Notes: a model not told the origin generated them from the sequence alone. A stretch of 64,000 nucleotides of DNA from Vitreoscilla sp. (GCA_018780145.1 JADMKA010000009.1:18058-82057), one strand, 5' to 3'; numbered from the stretch's first letter, positions 46,923-56,382 are shown. Numbers and translations: made by a program.

Positions 46923-47776
46923 CGTTTCAGCAGCCCGTTGGGCCGCCAGGCCAGCAGCACGGCCATGGCGAGGAAGAAGAACAGGCCGCCCCAGTCGGAC
47001 GCCAGGTACTTGCTCGCCGTCTCGACGATGCCCAGCAACACCGCCGCGAGCAGCGAGCCGGGCAGGCTGCCCATGCCACCGACCGCCACGACCACCAGCA
47101 CCAGCACCAGGTACTTGAGCGCGTAGTAGGGCTCCAGCGGCATCAGCTCGGCACCGAGCACGCCGCCCAGGCCGGCGAGCGCCGCACCGGCCGCGAAGCT
47201 GGCGCATTGCACGGTGCGGATCGGGATGCCCAGCGTGGCGGCGGTGTCCGGGTGGTCGACCGCGGCACGCAGCCAGATGCCGAAGCGCGTGCGCGTGACG
47301 GTCCAGGCCGCGGCCGCCGCGACCACGAGCCCGGCCGCGATGACCAGCAGGCGCTGTGCCGGCAGCGTGCGAAAGCCCAGGTCGACCGACTGCGCGAGCA
47401 GTGGCGGCAGCACGATCAGTTGCACCTGCGGGCCGGCCAGCGCGTTGGTCAGCGCGATCAGGAAGAAGCTCAGGCCGATGGTGAACAGCACCTGCTCGAG
47501 CTCGCTGCGCCGGTACAGGTGGCGCAACACCAGCGCCTCGAGCAGCGCGCCGAGCGCGGCGGTGCAGGCCACGGCCACCGGCACCGCGATCCAGAAGCTC
47601 CACTGTGCCTCGCGGGTGAGCAGCGCGGCAGCGTAGCCGCCGATCATCGCGAAGGCGCCGTGCGCGAGGTTCACGAACCGCATCAGCCCCAGCGTGACCG
47701 ACAGGCCCACGGCGATGATGAACAGCACCATGCCGTAGGCCAGGCCGTCGATCAGCACGTTGGCCAGAAGTTGCAT
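46919..47776 (-). CDS. Branched-chain-amino-acid-type ABC importer permease (LivH-like)
   Basis: 285-residue permease, eight or so helices, opening MQLLANVLIDGLAYGMVLFI as is standard for LivH. Conserved LMRFVNLAHGAFAMIGGY and the coupling-loop segment AAVDHPDTAATLGIPIRTVQ (ends in GIPIRTVQC). First of the membrane genes; 33 bases after the receptor gene. Confidence 0.92.
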   Translation of the reverse strand: MQLLANVLIDGLAYGMVLFIIAVGLSVTLGLMRFVNLAHGAFAMIGGYAAALLTREAQWSFWIAVPVAVACTAALGALLEALVLRHLYRRSELEQVLFTIGLSFFLIALTNALAGPQVQLIVLPPLLAQSVDLGFRTLPAQRLLVIAAGLVVAAAAAWTVTRTRFGIWLRAAVDHPDTAATLGIPIRTVQCASFAAGAALAGLGGVLGAELMPLEPYYALKYLVLVLVVVAVGGMGSLPGSLLAAVLLGIVETASKYLASDWGGLFFFLAMAVLLAWRPNGLLKR

Positions 47777-47809
47777 CGCAGCGCCCGGAGTGTCGACTTG
47801 CGGGCCGGC

Positions 47810-48994
47810 TTACTTGTCGAGACCGAAGTCGATCTGCGGCCCGAAGTTCTGCACTTCCTTGTTGACCAGCAGCGGGCCGGCCTTCTCGACCTTGCGCAGG
47901 TAGACGTTCTGCACGATGTGGCGCGTCTTCGGGTCGATGCGCACCGGACCGCGCGGGCTCTCCCATTGCAGCGAGCGCGCCGCGGCGATCGCCTTCAGGC
48001 CGTCCTTCTGGCCGCCGGTGGCCTCGATCATCTTGTGGATCACGTACATGCCGTCCCAGGCGCCCACCGAGGCGTAGTTGGCGATGGCGTTCGGGTCCTT
48101 CTTCTTCAGCGCCTCGATGAACTTCTTGTTCGCCGGCGAGTCGTGCGCGGCCGAGTAGTGGAAGGCAGTGGTCAGGCCCAGCGCCGAGTCGCCGAACTTC
48201 TGCAGGTCGAACTCGTCCATCTCGGCGGTGCCGAGGAACTGCACGCCGGCCTTGGCCAGGCCGTTCTCGTTGTAGGCCTTCACGAAGCCCAGGTTGGGCG
48301 GGCCGCCCGGCAGGAAGGTGTAGACCGCCTGCGCGCCGCTGGCCTTGATGCGCTGCACGAAGGGCGCGAAGTCGGTCGTCGAGATCGGCATGCGGATGGC
48401 CTCGACCACCGTGCCGCCCTGTTTGGCGAACTCGCTCTTGAACGCTGTCTCGGCGTCGATGCCGGGGCCGTAGTCGGTGACGGCGGTGACGACCTTCTTG
48501 AGGTTGTTCTTCGCCGCCCACTGCGCCATCGGCACCGTCACCTGCCACAGCGTGTAGCTGGTGCGGATGAAGAACTCGCTCTTGTCGGTGATCGCCGAGG
48601 TGGCGGCGTTGAAGATCACCGTGGGCGTCTGCGATTGCTGGATCAGGGGCGCGACGGCAAAGGCGTTCGGCGTGAAGACGAAGCCGCCGAGGTAGTCGAC
48701 CTTGTCCTTGACGATCAGCTCCTGCACCAGCGTCTTCGTCTGACCGGGATTGGGGCCCCCGGTGTCGCGGTAGATCAGCTCGACCTCCTTGCCCGCGAGC
48801 TTGCCGCCCTGCGAGGCAATGTAGGCCTCGGCGCCGTTCTTGAACAGCGTGCCGTAGTGGGCGAAGGGGCCCGAGAACGGGCCGACGATGCCGACCTTGA
48901 CGCTCTGCGCCGCGGCGCCGAACGAAGCCAGGGAAAGGCTGACGGCGGCGCTGACGGCCAGCGTCACGGCGGCGCGGCGGGGGCTGTGGCTCAT
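47810..48994 (-). CDS. Periplasmic receptor of the branched-chain-type ABC importer (LivK-like)
   Basis: 394-residue receptor of the leucine-binding (Peripla_BP_6) family with a Sec signal peptide (AAVTLAVSAAVSLSLASFGA, cleavage after AAAQ near residue 30). The mature start VKVGIVGPFSGPFAHYGTLF is typical. The closest type is the group that binds aromatic acids or other non-amino-acid ligands: pocket segments include FVFTPNAFAVAPLIQQS and TSAITDKSEFFIRTSYTLW. ATG 48994 (GGAGA upstream) is preferred to 49030. First gene of the nine-gene operon. Confidence 0.9.
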   Translation of the reverse strand: MSHSPRRAAVTLAVSAAVSLSLASFGAAAQSVKVGIVGPFSGPFAHYGTLFKNGAEAYIASQGGKLAGKEVELIYRDTGGPNPGQTKTLVQELIVKDKVDYLGGFVFTPNAFAVAPLIQQSQTPTVIFNAATSAITDKSEFFIRTSYTLWQVTVPMAQWAAKNNLKKVVTAVTDYGPGIDAETAFKSEFAKQGGTVVEAIRMPISTTDFAPFVQRIKASGAQAVYTFLPGGPPNLGFVKAYNENGLAKAGVQFLGTAEMDEFDLQKFGDSALGLTTAFHYSAAHDSPANKKFIEALKKKDPNAIANYASVGAWDGMYVIHKMIEATGGQKDGLKAIAAARSLQWESPRGPVRIDPKTRHIVQNVYLRKVEKAGPLLVNKEVQNFGPQIDFGLDK

Positions 48995-49301
48995 GGGGTT
49001 GTCTCCGGTGAGGGCGCCGCAGGTCGTCAAGGGCGCGTGTTGATCTGATGCAATGGTCTACAAAATAAGTTGGTATGTCAACTAGTTGGTATACCAACCA
49101 AATGCGGGTTTCCCCGAGTCGATGCCAGCGCCCGGCTGTTCGGATTCGCGCCGCCTGCAAAGAGCAGCCCGACACGGTGAATTGACGTCGGCACCGGATC
49201 GGGTTCGATCCAGGAACCGTGAATCGACGCAGCGTTGCCAGGGGTCAAACGCGCAGCCCAGGTCGTTATGCTCGGCGGTTTGGATCCGCCGGGTGACGAC
49301 G
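48995..49301. promoter_or_regulatory. Divergent regulatory region of the importer/P450 operon and DMT gene
   Basis: 307 bases without a gene. GTTGGTATACCAAC at 49085-49098 is a perfect 14-base palindrome; a second, imperfect copy GTTGGTATGTCAAC lies 16 bases away at 49069-49082. A perfect -35 TTGACA on the minus strand (49081-49076) lies inside the second copy, so a bound repressor would block the operon promoter. The matching -10 is not obvious. The MarR protein of the operon is the probable ligand. Confidence 0.7.
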
Positions 49302-50192
49302 ATGAAACGCTGGCAAGCCGACGGGCTGCTCCTGGCCGTGGCCGCCATCTGGGGCCTGGCCTTCGTGCCGCAATCCTGGGGCATGGAAAGCCTCGGGCCG
49401 ATGAGCTTCACTGCGCTGCGCTTCGCCCTCGGCACGCTGGTGGTGGCGCCGCTGGCCTGGCGTGAGCACCGGCTCGGCGCGGCGCCGCCCGCCCCCACCG
49501 GCGGCCCCTCGCGCCCGCTGCTGCTGGCCGCGTTGGGCGTGCTGATCTTCCTCGGCGCGGCGCTGCAGCAGATCGGCCTGGTGACCACCAGCGTCACCAA
49601 CGCCAGCTTCCTGACCGCGCTGTACGTGCCGACGGTGCCGCTGCTGGCCTGGCTGATGTTCGGCCAGCGGCCGCATTGGGTGGTCTGGCCGGCGGCGCTG
49701 GGCTGCCTGGCCGGCACCTGGCTGCTGACCGGCGCCCACGCGGTGGAGATGGTGGTCGGCGACTGGTGGGTCATCGCCAGCAGCCTCCCCTGGGCGATGC
49801 ACGTGGTGCTGGTAGGCTGGGCGGCCGGGCGGCTGGGTGCGCCCTACACCGTGGCCTGCGCGCAGTTCGTGGTCTGCGCGCTGCTGAGCACGGTGGCGGC
49901 AGGGTTCCTGGAGACGATCAGCCTGGAGGCCATCCGGGCCGCGGCCGGCGCCATCGCCTACACCGGGCTGGTCTCGGTGGGCATCGGCTACACCGCGCAG
50001 GTGGTGGCGCAACGCCATGCGCACCCGGCGGATGCGGCGCTGCTGCTGTCCAGCGAGACGGTGTTCGCGGCGATCTTCGGCGCGCTGCTGGCCGGTGACC
50101 GGCTGAGCCCCTCGGGCTGGGCCGGCTGCGGGCTGATCCTGGGCTGCATCGTGCTGGCCCAGTTGGTGCCGCTGTGGCGGCGGCGGTTCTAG
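49302..50192 (+). CDS. DMT-superfamily (EamA) membrane transporter
   Basis: 296-residue membrane protein of about ten helices with two EamA repeats. Landmarks: LLAVAAIWGLAFVPQSWGME, the RFALGTLVVAPLAW helix and the second repeat ending LLLSSETVFAAIFGALLAGD. Such proteins export amino acids or metabolites in many bacteria; the substrate is unknown. It diverges from the P450 operon but I would not tie it to that operon. Stop 13 bases from the convergent ABC gene. Confidence 0.88.
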   Translation: MKRWQADGLLLAVAAIWGLAFVPQSWGMESLGPMSFTALRFALGTLVVAPLAWREHRLGAAPPAPTGGPSRPLLLAALGVLIFLGAALQQIGLVTTSVTNASFLTALYVPTVPLLAWLMFGQRPHWVVWPAALGCLAGTWLLTGAHAVEMVVGDWWVIASSLPWAMHVVLVGWAAGRLGAPYTVACAQFVVCALLSTVAAGFLETISLEAIRAAAGAIAYTGLVSVGIGYTAQVVAQRHAHPADAALLLSSETVFAAIFGALLAGDRLSPSGWAGCGLILGCIVLAQLVPLWRRRF

Positions 50193-50205
50193 GGCCGGCC
50201 GGACC

Positions 50206-51921
50206 TCAACCTGAGCTGAGGTCCCACCGGTGTTCGGCCGCCGGCTCCAGGCGCCAGGCACCGCCGCCCTGCAGCGTCAGCACCTGCGCATGGAAGGCCA
50301 GCAGCGCCGGGTGGTGGCTGACGCTGACCGGCGTGATCGACAGCGGTGCGAGCTGCGCGTAGACGCGGCGCTCGTTGTCGCTGTCGAGCGCACTGGTGGC
50401 TTCGTCGAGCAGCAGGTAGCGTGGCTTGGCCAGCAGCGCCCGGGCAAACGCCAGGCGCTGCTGCTCGCCCACGGAAAGCAGCTTGGCCCAGTCGCGCTCC
50501 GCGTCCAGGCCGCCGAAGCGATCGGCCAGGTCGCCCAGGTTGACCTTGGCCAGCCATTGCAGCAACTCGGCGTCGGAAATGTCCCGCTCGGTCTGCGGGT
50601 ACAGCAGCTGGCAGCGCAGGTTGCCCAGCGGCAGGTAGGGATGCTGCGGCAGGAACAGCATGTCGGCCGTGGCCGGGCGCTTCACCGTGCCGTCGCCGCA
50701 GGTCCAGAGCCCGGCGATCACCCGCAGCAGCGAGCTCTTGCCGCTGCCGCTGACGCCGGTGATCAACAGGCCGCCACCGGGCGGCACGGCCAGGCTCAGG
50801 TCGCGGATCAGCAACTGCTCGCGCAGCGGGGTGTGGGCGGTCACCTGCTCCAATGCGAGCTGGATGGCCGGCTCGGTGCGGATGCCGTCGGTGGGCACCG
50901 GCTGATCCAGCGTGTGCGAGAAGGCATGCAGGCGCTCGACGCCCGCCGAGAAACGCGACAGGCCCTCGAAGTGCTCGACGATCAGCGTCAGCGCACTGAG
51001 GATGGCGGCAAAGGCGCCGGCGGCCTGCACCGCCCGGCCGACCTCCAGCCGCCCGTCCAGCACGTCGCCGGCGACGACGATGCTGGGCAGCACCAGGGTC
51101 AGGAAGCTGTGCGCGTACTGGAACAGGTTCAGCCGCAGTTGCCACTGCAGCACCCGGCGGTAGTTGGCATAGGCCGAGTCGAACAGCCGCTGCAGCGTGC
51201 CGCGCTCGCGCTCCTCGCCGTCGTGCAGCGCGATCGCTTCGGCGTTCTCGCGCAGGCGCACCAAACCGAAGCGGAAATCCGCCTCGCGCTGCAGCTGGCG
51301 GTAGTTCAGCCCGATCAGCCGGCGCCCGAAGACGCTGGCTGTGAAGGCGGTGCCGACCACCGCGTAGCCGCACAGCACGTAGATCAGCAGCGGCGAGATC
51401 GCCCACAGCACGCCGGCAAAGGCCACCATCTCGATCAGCGCGCCCAGCACGATCATCGAGAAGTACAGGGATTGGCCGGTGAAGGCGTTGATGTCCTCGG
51501 AGATGCGCTGGTCCGGGTTGTCCAGCGCGGCGACCGCGTTGAGCCGGTAGAAGGCATGGCCCTCGAGGTAGCGGCCGAGAAAACGGGCCGTCAACCAACG
51601 GCGCCAGCGCAACGCCAGGGTGTCGCGCACGAAGTAGTACAGCGCGTAGATCGGTACCGCCACCGCCAGGATCACCGTGAAGCGGCGGATCGCCGCCCAG
51701 AAGCGCTCCGGGTCACGGGCCGCCAGCGCCGAGGTGAACTCGCCGGTCTCCTGGTTGAACAGGACACTGAAGCCGGTCTGCCCGAACAGCAGCAGCACCA
51801 GCACGGCCAGCAGGCCGAAGGCACGCCAGCGCTCGTCCGACTCGCGCCAGTACGGCCGGGCGATGGCGATGAAGCGGCGCGCGAGCTGGGCGTTGAAACC
51901 GGGTGGGGCGTTGGGGCTCAA
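50206..51921 (-). CDS. YddA/SbmA-type ABC transporter (membrane + ATPase)
   Basis: 571-residue half-transporter. The N-terminal 330 residues are an SbmA/BacA-like membrane domain with FALGLLAVLVLLLFG-type helices (RAFGLLAVLVLLLFGQTGFS) and ALRWRRWLTARFLGRYLEGH. The ATPase has Walker A GVSGSGKSSLLR, signature LSVGEQQRLAFARALL and Walker B RYLLLDEATSALD, as in ABCD/YddA proteins. The start is uncertain: TTG 51921 gives a sensible N-terminus (SPNAPPGFNAQLARRF) and no ATG is available between it and the upstream gene stop. Role unknown; family members move vitamins, peptides or lipids. Confidence 0.82.
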   Translation of the reverse strand: MSPNAPPGFNAQLARRFIAIARPYWRESDERWRAFGLLAVLVLLLFGQTGFSVLFNQETGEFTSALAARDPERFWAAIRRFTVILAVAVPIYALYYFVRDTLALRWRRWLTARFLGRYLEGHAFYRLNAVAALDNPDQRISEDINAFTGQSLYFSMIVLGALIEMVAFAGVLWAISPLLIYVLCGYAVVGTAFTASVFGRRLIGLNYRQLQREADFRFGLVRLRENAEAIALHDGEERERGTLQRLFDSAYANYRRVLQWQLRLNLFQYAHSFLTLVLPSIVVAGDVLDGRLEVGRAVQAAGAFAAILSALTLIVEHFEGLSRFSAGVERLHAFSHTLDQPVPTDGIRTEPAIQLALEQVTAHTPLREQLLIRDLSLAVPPGGGLLITGVSGSGKSSLLRVIAGLWTCGDGTVKRPATADMLFLPQHPYLPLGNLRCQLLYPQTERDISDAELLQWLAKVNLGDLADRFGGLDAERDWAKLLSVGEQQRLAFARALLAKPRYLLLDEATSALDSDNERRVYAQLAPLSITPVSVSHHPALLAFHAQVLTLQGGGAWRLEPAAEHRWDLSSG

Positions 51922-51958
51922 GGCGTGCAGTGTTCGCCGTCTTCGGCGCGTACCGAGT

Positions 51959-53824
51959 CTAAGGCGACGAGGCCGCCGGCCGGGCTGGCACCAGCTGGCG
52001 GGACTTGATCCAACCATCCACCTGCTCCTGCAGGATGTCCAGCGGCAGCGCGCCACCGCCCAGCACCACGTCGTGGAAGGCCTTCTGCGCCTCGGCGTCG
52101 AAGCGCGGGCCCAGCGCCTGCTGTGCCCGGTCGCGGGCGGCGCGGATGCTCAGCATGCCCAGCTTGTAGGCGCAGGCCTGGCCGGGGTCGACGATGTAGC
52201 GCTCGATCTCGGAGACCACGCTGGCCTCCGGCATCCCTGTCTTGCCCTGCATGTAGGCGATGGCCTGCTCGCGCGGCCAGCGCTTGGCGTGGATGCCGGT
52301 GTCGACCACCAGCCGCACCGCGCGGAACATCTCCGCCTGCAGGCGGCCCAGGTTGCCATAGGGGTCGTTCTCGTACAGGCCGAGCTCGGTGCCCAGCCAC
52401 TCGGCGTACAGCGCCCAGCCCTCCATGTAGGCGGTGAACGGCAGCACGCGGCGGAAGGTGGGGCCGGCGGCCTGCTCCTGCGCCAGCGCGATCTGGAAGT
52501 GGTGGCCGGGCACGCCCTCGTGGATCGCCAGCGTGCGCATGCCGAAGGTCGGCACCTCGGCCATGTCGCGCAGGTTGGCGTAGAACACGCCAGGCCGGGT
52601 GCCGTCCAGCGCGGGCAGGCTGTAGTAGGCGCCGGGCGCGGTCTTTTCCCTGAACTCGGGCACCCGCTGCACCTCGATCGGTGCCTTGGGAACCAGGCCG
52701 ATCACGCCACGCGAGCGCTCCAGCTGCTCGCCGATCATGCGGGTGTACTCGGCGATCGCCTGCTGGCGCCCGGCGTCGGTGTTCGGGTAGAGAAAACGCG
52801 GGTCTCGGGCCAGGCGGGACATGGCCTGCGCGGGCGTCTCGCCGGCCTGCAGCTCGTTCTGGGCGGTGAGGATGGCGGCCATCTCGGTCTCGATGCGGGC
52901 CACCTCGGACAGCCCGATCTCGTGCACCTGCTGCGGCGTCAGCGAGGTGGTGGTCTGGTTGCGCAGGCGGTAGGCGTAGTAGGCCTCGCCGTCGGGCAGC
53001 TTCCACACGCCGTCGTCGGTGGTGGCGCGCGGCAACTGGGCCTCGAAGAAGGCGATCAGCCGCTGGTAGGCCGGCAGCACGACCTGGTTCAGGGCCAGGG
53101 TGCAGCGGGTGTTGAGGTCCTGCCGCTCGGCGTCGCTCAAGCCCTCCAGCGCCTTCACCTTGGCCGCGAAGTGGGTGGCCAGCGGGTTTTCGCCTGCCGG
53201 CTGGCCGGCGAAGCGCTTCATCTCGGCCAGCACCTTCTCGATCACGAAGCGCGGCGGCACCACGCCCTTGCTCTCGCGCAGGGCCAGGCCCTCGAGCACC
53301 TGGTCGAACTTGCGGCCCACTTCGCCCAGGCGCGACAGGTAGTCCTCGGCCCCGCGCCGGTCGGCGATGCGGTGCTGCTGCATCAGGAACTCGGGGGTCT
53401 GGCTCTGCACCCCCTGGAGCTGGTTGACGGGGTAGTCGTGGAAGCGGAATTTCTCGCCCTCGACCTGGCTCTCGATGTACCAGGTGAGCACGCGGGTGGA
53501 GAGCTGCTGGGCGGGCGTCTGGCGCGCGAAATCGTAGGCCTTGAGGTCCGCCAGGAAACCCCGCCACTGCGCGAAATCTCGCTCGGCCTTGGCCTCCGAG
53601 GCGTCGTTCAGGTGGGCGTTGTGGCGGCGGTAGCCGAACTGCTCGGCGATGCCCAGCATGCTCAGCAACTCGGGCTGCTCCAGCAGGAAGCTGACGAAGA
53701 CCTTCTCGTAGTAGTGGTTGAGGTTGAAGGGCCGGTACCAGACCAGGTTGACCAGGAACACCGTGGCCACCAGCAGGGTGACGGCCAGCAGCGCGCCCAG
53801 GGTCTTGAGCAGGGTCTTCAGCAT
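51959..53824 (-). CDS. DUF885 family membrane-anchored putative metallohydrolase
   Basis: 621-residue protein with one N-terminal membrane helix (LGALLAVTLLVATVFLVNLV) that anchors a large domain outside the cytoplasm. The core carries the family motif HEGVPGHHFQIALAQEQ, an H-E-x4-H-H zinc-type site seen in DUF885 and related peptidase-like enzymes. Other landmarks are the REYxxx-type N-terminal helices. Function unproven in the family. It precedes the YddA-type gene by 37 bases and may share its transcript. Confidence 0.85.
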   Translation of the reverse strand: MLKTLLKTLGALLAVTLLVATVFLVNLVWYRPFNLNHYYEKVFVSFLLEQPELLSMLGIAEQFGYRRHNAHLNDASEAKAERDFAQWRGFLADLKAYDFARQTPAQQLSTRVLTWYIESQVEGEKFRFHDYPVNQLQGVQSQTPEFLMQQHRIADRRGAEDYLSRLGEVGRKFDQVLEGLALRESKGVVPPRFVIEKVLAEMKRFAGQPAGENPLATHFAAKVKALEGLSDAERQDLNTRCTLALNQVVLPAYQRLIAFFEAQLPRATTDDGVWKLPDGEAYYAYRLRNQTTTSLTPQQVHEIGLSEVARIETEMAAILTAQNELQAGETPAQAMSRLARDPRFLYPNTDAGRQQAIAEYTRMIGEQLERSRGVIGLVPKAPIEVQRVPEFREKTAPGAYYSLPALDGTRPGVFYANLRDMAEVPTFGMRTLAIHEGVPGHHFQIALAQEQAAGPTFRRVLPFTAYMEGWALYAEWLGTELGLYENDPYGNLGRLQAEMFRAVRLVVDTGIHAKRWPREQAIAYMQGKTGMPEASVVSEIERYIVDPGQACAYKLGMLSIRAARDRAQQALGPRFDAEAQKAFHDVVLGGGALPLDILQEQVDGWIKSRQLVPARPAASSP

Positions 53825-53953
53825 GGCGGGGGGCCTCGTCGATCACGCCGACACGGCGTCTTCGCATCATCGCCGATGGCGGTGAGCCGAAACGGCCTGC
53901 CGTTCTGCGTAGCCAGGGGAGGGGCCTGTTTTCGCCCCGCCATGGAGTGCCGA

Positions 53954-54964
53954 ATGTCCGTTCGAACCTGGGTGGGGGCCGTCGCCCTGGCCACCTTGTC
54001 GCTGGCCCGTGCCGAGCCGGCCTACACCGTGGAGGCCGCCCAGGTGGCCGCCGACAACCCGAAGATGCTCGCGCAGGTCAAGCGGGTGGCGATCACCCAG
54101 TTCGTGGTCCAGTTCCTGGACCGGCAAAGTGGCATGGCCACCTCCAGCGGCCTGCGCGGCGGCGCCTCGGCCAAGGCCACGCTGACGCTGGCAGGTCCGG
54201 GGGTGACGCAGTACCAGCGCATCGCCGATGCGCTCTACGACGACGCGGTGAAGGCGGTGCAGGCCGCCGGCATCGAGGTGATCCCACACGAGCAGCTGGC
54301 CGCCCACCCCGAGTACGCCAAGCTGGCCGACTCCGGCAAACCCTCGCCGCTGGAGGACGAGAAGTTCATCGGCTATGGCGGCTGGAGCGTCAGCGCGCGC
54401 GGCTTGCCCATCACCTTCGATTCGGACGACGAGGAATCCTTCATCACCAGCAGCAAGCAAGCCGACCCGCGTGGCGACCACTACCGCTCGATGGGCAGCA
54501 TGCTGGGCGGCAACTCCACGGCCACCCGCTGGGCCGAGTGGAACCTCGCCAAGGGGCTGGACACGCATCTGCTGAAGGTGCGGGTCACCGTGCCGATGGC
54601 CTTCATCGAGACCAGCGGCGGCTTCATGATGGGCTCGGCCTCGTACAAGGTGACGCCGGCACCGCGCCTGGCGCGCGATGTGACCCGTTTCGCCTTCCGC
54701 CGCGAGCGCGACGCGGCCCGTGTGCGCCTGGACCAGCACCTGATGCTGGCGCCCGACATGGTGAGCCTGGAAACCCTCAGCAAGACGACCGACAACTCCG
54801 GCGGGCTGGGCGCCGCCCTGGGCCTGCTGGGCAGTGCACAGACGGCGGGCGAGTTCCGCCTGAACGCCGACCCGGCGCGCTACGAGGCGGAGGTGCTGGC
54901 CGCCTCGCGCGCCAGCTTCAGCGCCTTCGGAAGCGTGTTGCGGGCAAAGCGGCAGAACCCGTGA
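53954..54964 (+). CDS. Secreted protein of unknown function
   Basis: 336-residue exported protein with signal peptide MSVRTWVGAVALATLSLARA. The mature part is alpha/beta, including AQVKRVAITQFVVQFLDRQS, RIADALYDDAVKAVQAAGIE and a serine/glycine-rich loop (RSMGSMLGGNSTATRWAEW). No catalytic motif or repeat is evident. GGAG six bases before ATG 53954 favours that start over ATG 53942. I do not recognise a family. Single gene. Confidence 0.6.
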   Translation: MSVRTWVGAVALATLSLARAEPAYTVEAAQVAADNPKMLAQVKRVAITQFVVQFLDRQSGMATSSGLRGGASAKATLTLAGPGVTQYQRIADALYDDAVKAVQAAGIEVIPHEQLAAHPEYAKLADSGKPSPLEDEKFIGYGGWSVSARGLPITFDSDDEESFITSSKQADPRGDHYRSMGSMLGGNSTATRWAEWNLAKGLDTHLLKVRVTVPMAFIETSGGFMMGSASYKVTPAPRLARDVTRFAFRRERDAARVRLDQHLMLAPDMVSLETLSKTTDNSGGLGAALGLLGSAQTAGEFRLNADPARYEAEVLAASRASFSAFGSVLRAKRQNP

Positions 54965-55024
54965 CATGGGGCACCCGGTGCCAGGGGGACCGGGCCCCAA
55001 CCGCCAAGGGGCTGCTCAGCCAGC

Positions 55025-55528
55025 TCACTCCGGCGCAGGCCGCCCGGCGCCCTGGGTGCCCTGGGCGCGGGCCGACAGGTAGGCGAAGAGGTCCGCGATG
55101 TGGGCGTTGACCTGGGGTTCGCCCTGCCAGGCGGGCATCGTCAACTGGCCCCCCTTGCGCTGAACGATGTCGTCGACCAGCGCGTCACGGGCGGCGCCGG
55201 TGGACTGCGCGGCCGGCTGGCCCCAGTCGTAGCGCGTGAGCACCAGCCCGACGAAGCGGCGCGAACCCATGTCACGCACCCGAGGCAGCAGATCCGGGCC
55301 GCCGGCGGTGCCGGTGGCGGCCGGCCCGTGGCACGCCGCACAGCGGTCCTGGAAAACGCGCCAGCCGGTGTAGACCGAGCCGGGCGGCTTCGCGCTCCTG
55401 GCCAGATCGCGGGCCGGTTGGGTGTTCTGCACCTCCACCGCACAGGCGGCCAACGCCATGGCCGCCAACGCGGCCGCTCCCCAGGGCCAGACGCGTTGCG
55501 CCGCGCCGCGACTCGAATGCATGGACAT
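55025..55528 (-). CDS. Cytochrome c lipoprotein
   Basis: 167-residue c-type cytochrome. Lipoprotein signal with lipobox LAAC (Cys29), then one heme site CAACH (Cys63, Cys66, His67) with a C-terminal methionine ligand likely in LTMPAWQGEP. It should sit in the periplasm attached to a membrane. The class-I fold with TGWRVFQDRCAACHGPAATG resembles electron carriers of dehydrogenases. ATG 55528 (MSMHSS) chosen over 55558. Single gene next to xthA. Confidence 0.85.
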   Translation of the reverse strand: MSMHSSRGAAQRVWPWGAAALAAMALAACAVEVQNTQPARDLARSAKPPGSVYTGWRVFQDRCAACHGPAATGTAGGPDLLPRVRDMGSRRFVGLVLTRYDWGQPAAQSTGAARDALVDDIVQRKGGQLTMPAWQGEPQVNAHIADLFAYLSARAQGTQGAGRPAPE

Positions 55529-55579
55529 GTCCGCCCCTTGCTGCTGGTGTCGGGGCATTCTGCGCCCGGCGGGGAGGAA

Positions 55580-56368
55580 TCAGAGGCTGAAGTCGTAGTC
55601 GATGATCAGTGGCGCGTGGTCCGAGAACCGCGGCTCCAGGTGGATGTGCTCGCGTTTCGCCTTGGCGGCGATGGCGGGCGTCGCCAGGTGGTAGTCCAGG
55701 CGCCAGCCCACGTTCTTGGCCCAGGCCTGGCCGCGGTTGCTCCACCAGGTGTATTGCTCGGCCTGGTCATTGAGGGTGCGAAAGACATCGACCAGGCCGC
55801 CCTCGCCGATCAGCTTGCTCACCCAGGCACGCTCCTCGGGCAGGAAGCCGGAGTTCTTCTGGTTGCTCTTCCAGTTCTTCAGGTCGATCTCCTTGTGGGC
55901 GATGTTGATATCGCCCACCAGGATGAACTCGCGCTCGGCCTTCAGCGCCATCAGGTGGGGGTAGATCACGTCGAGGAAGCGGAACTTGGCCTGCTGCCGC
56001 TCCTCGCTGGAGGAGCCGCTGGGGAAGTAGCAGCTGATGACGCTGAACTTGCGCCTGGAGGTGTCGAAGCGCAGTTCGACATAGCGGCCTTCGTCGTCGA
56101 ACTCCGGGACACCGATGCCGGTGATCACCTCGCTGGGCTTCTTGCGCGTGTACAGCCCAACGCCGGAGTAGCCCTTCTTCTCGGCATAGTGGAAGTACCC
56201 GACCATGCCGCCCACCTCTTCGAAGCGCCCCTCCACGTGCTCGGCCTGGGCTTTCACTTCCTGCACCCCCATACAATCGGCCTGGGTCTGCTCGGCCCAT
56301 TCCACGAAGCCCTTGTTGGCGGCGGAGCGGATGCCGTTCAGGTTGAGCGTGATCAGCCGAAAACCCAT
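55580..56368 (-). CDS. xthA: Exodeoxyribonuclease III (AP endonuclease)
   Basis: 262-residue exonuclease III: repairs abasic DNA and removes 3' blocks. Start MGFRLITLNLNGIRSAANKG with catalytic Asn; metal Glu in MGVQEVKAQAEH; catalytic YNG loop region FILVGDINIAHKEIDLKNWK with Asp/Asn pair; and C-terminal FSDHAPLIIDYDF with the His/Asp general base. Length and motifs are as usual. Its ATG is two bases from the divergent pyrE start, so the two genes must share an overlapping promoter region or be read from within each other. Confidence 0.95.
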   Translation of the reverse strand: MGFRLITLNLNGIRSAANKGFVEWAEQTQADCMGVQEVKAQAEHVEGRFEEVGGMVGYFHYAEKKGYSGVGLYTRKKPSEVITGIGVPEFDDEGRYVELRFDTSRRKFSVISCYFPSGSSSEERQQAKFRFLDVIYPHLMALKAEREFILVGDINIAHKEIDLKNWKSNQKNSGFLPEERAWVSKLIGEGGLVDVFRTLNDQAEQYTWWSNRGQAWAKNVGWRLDYHLATPAIAAKAKREHIHLEPRFSDHAPLIIDYDFSL

Positions 56369-56382
56369 GGATGTTGTCCTCG

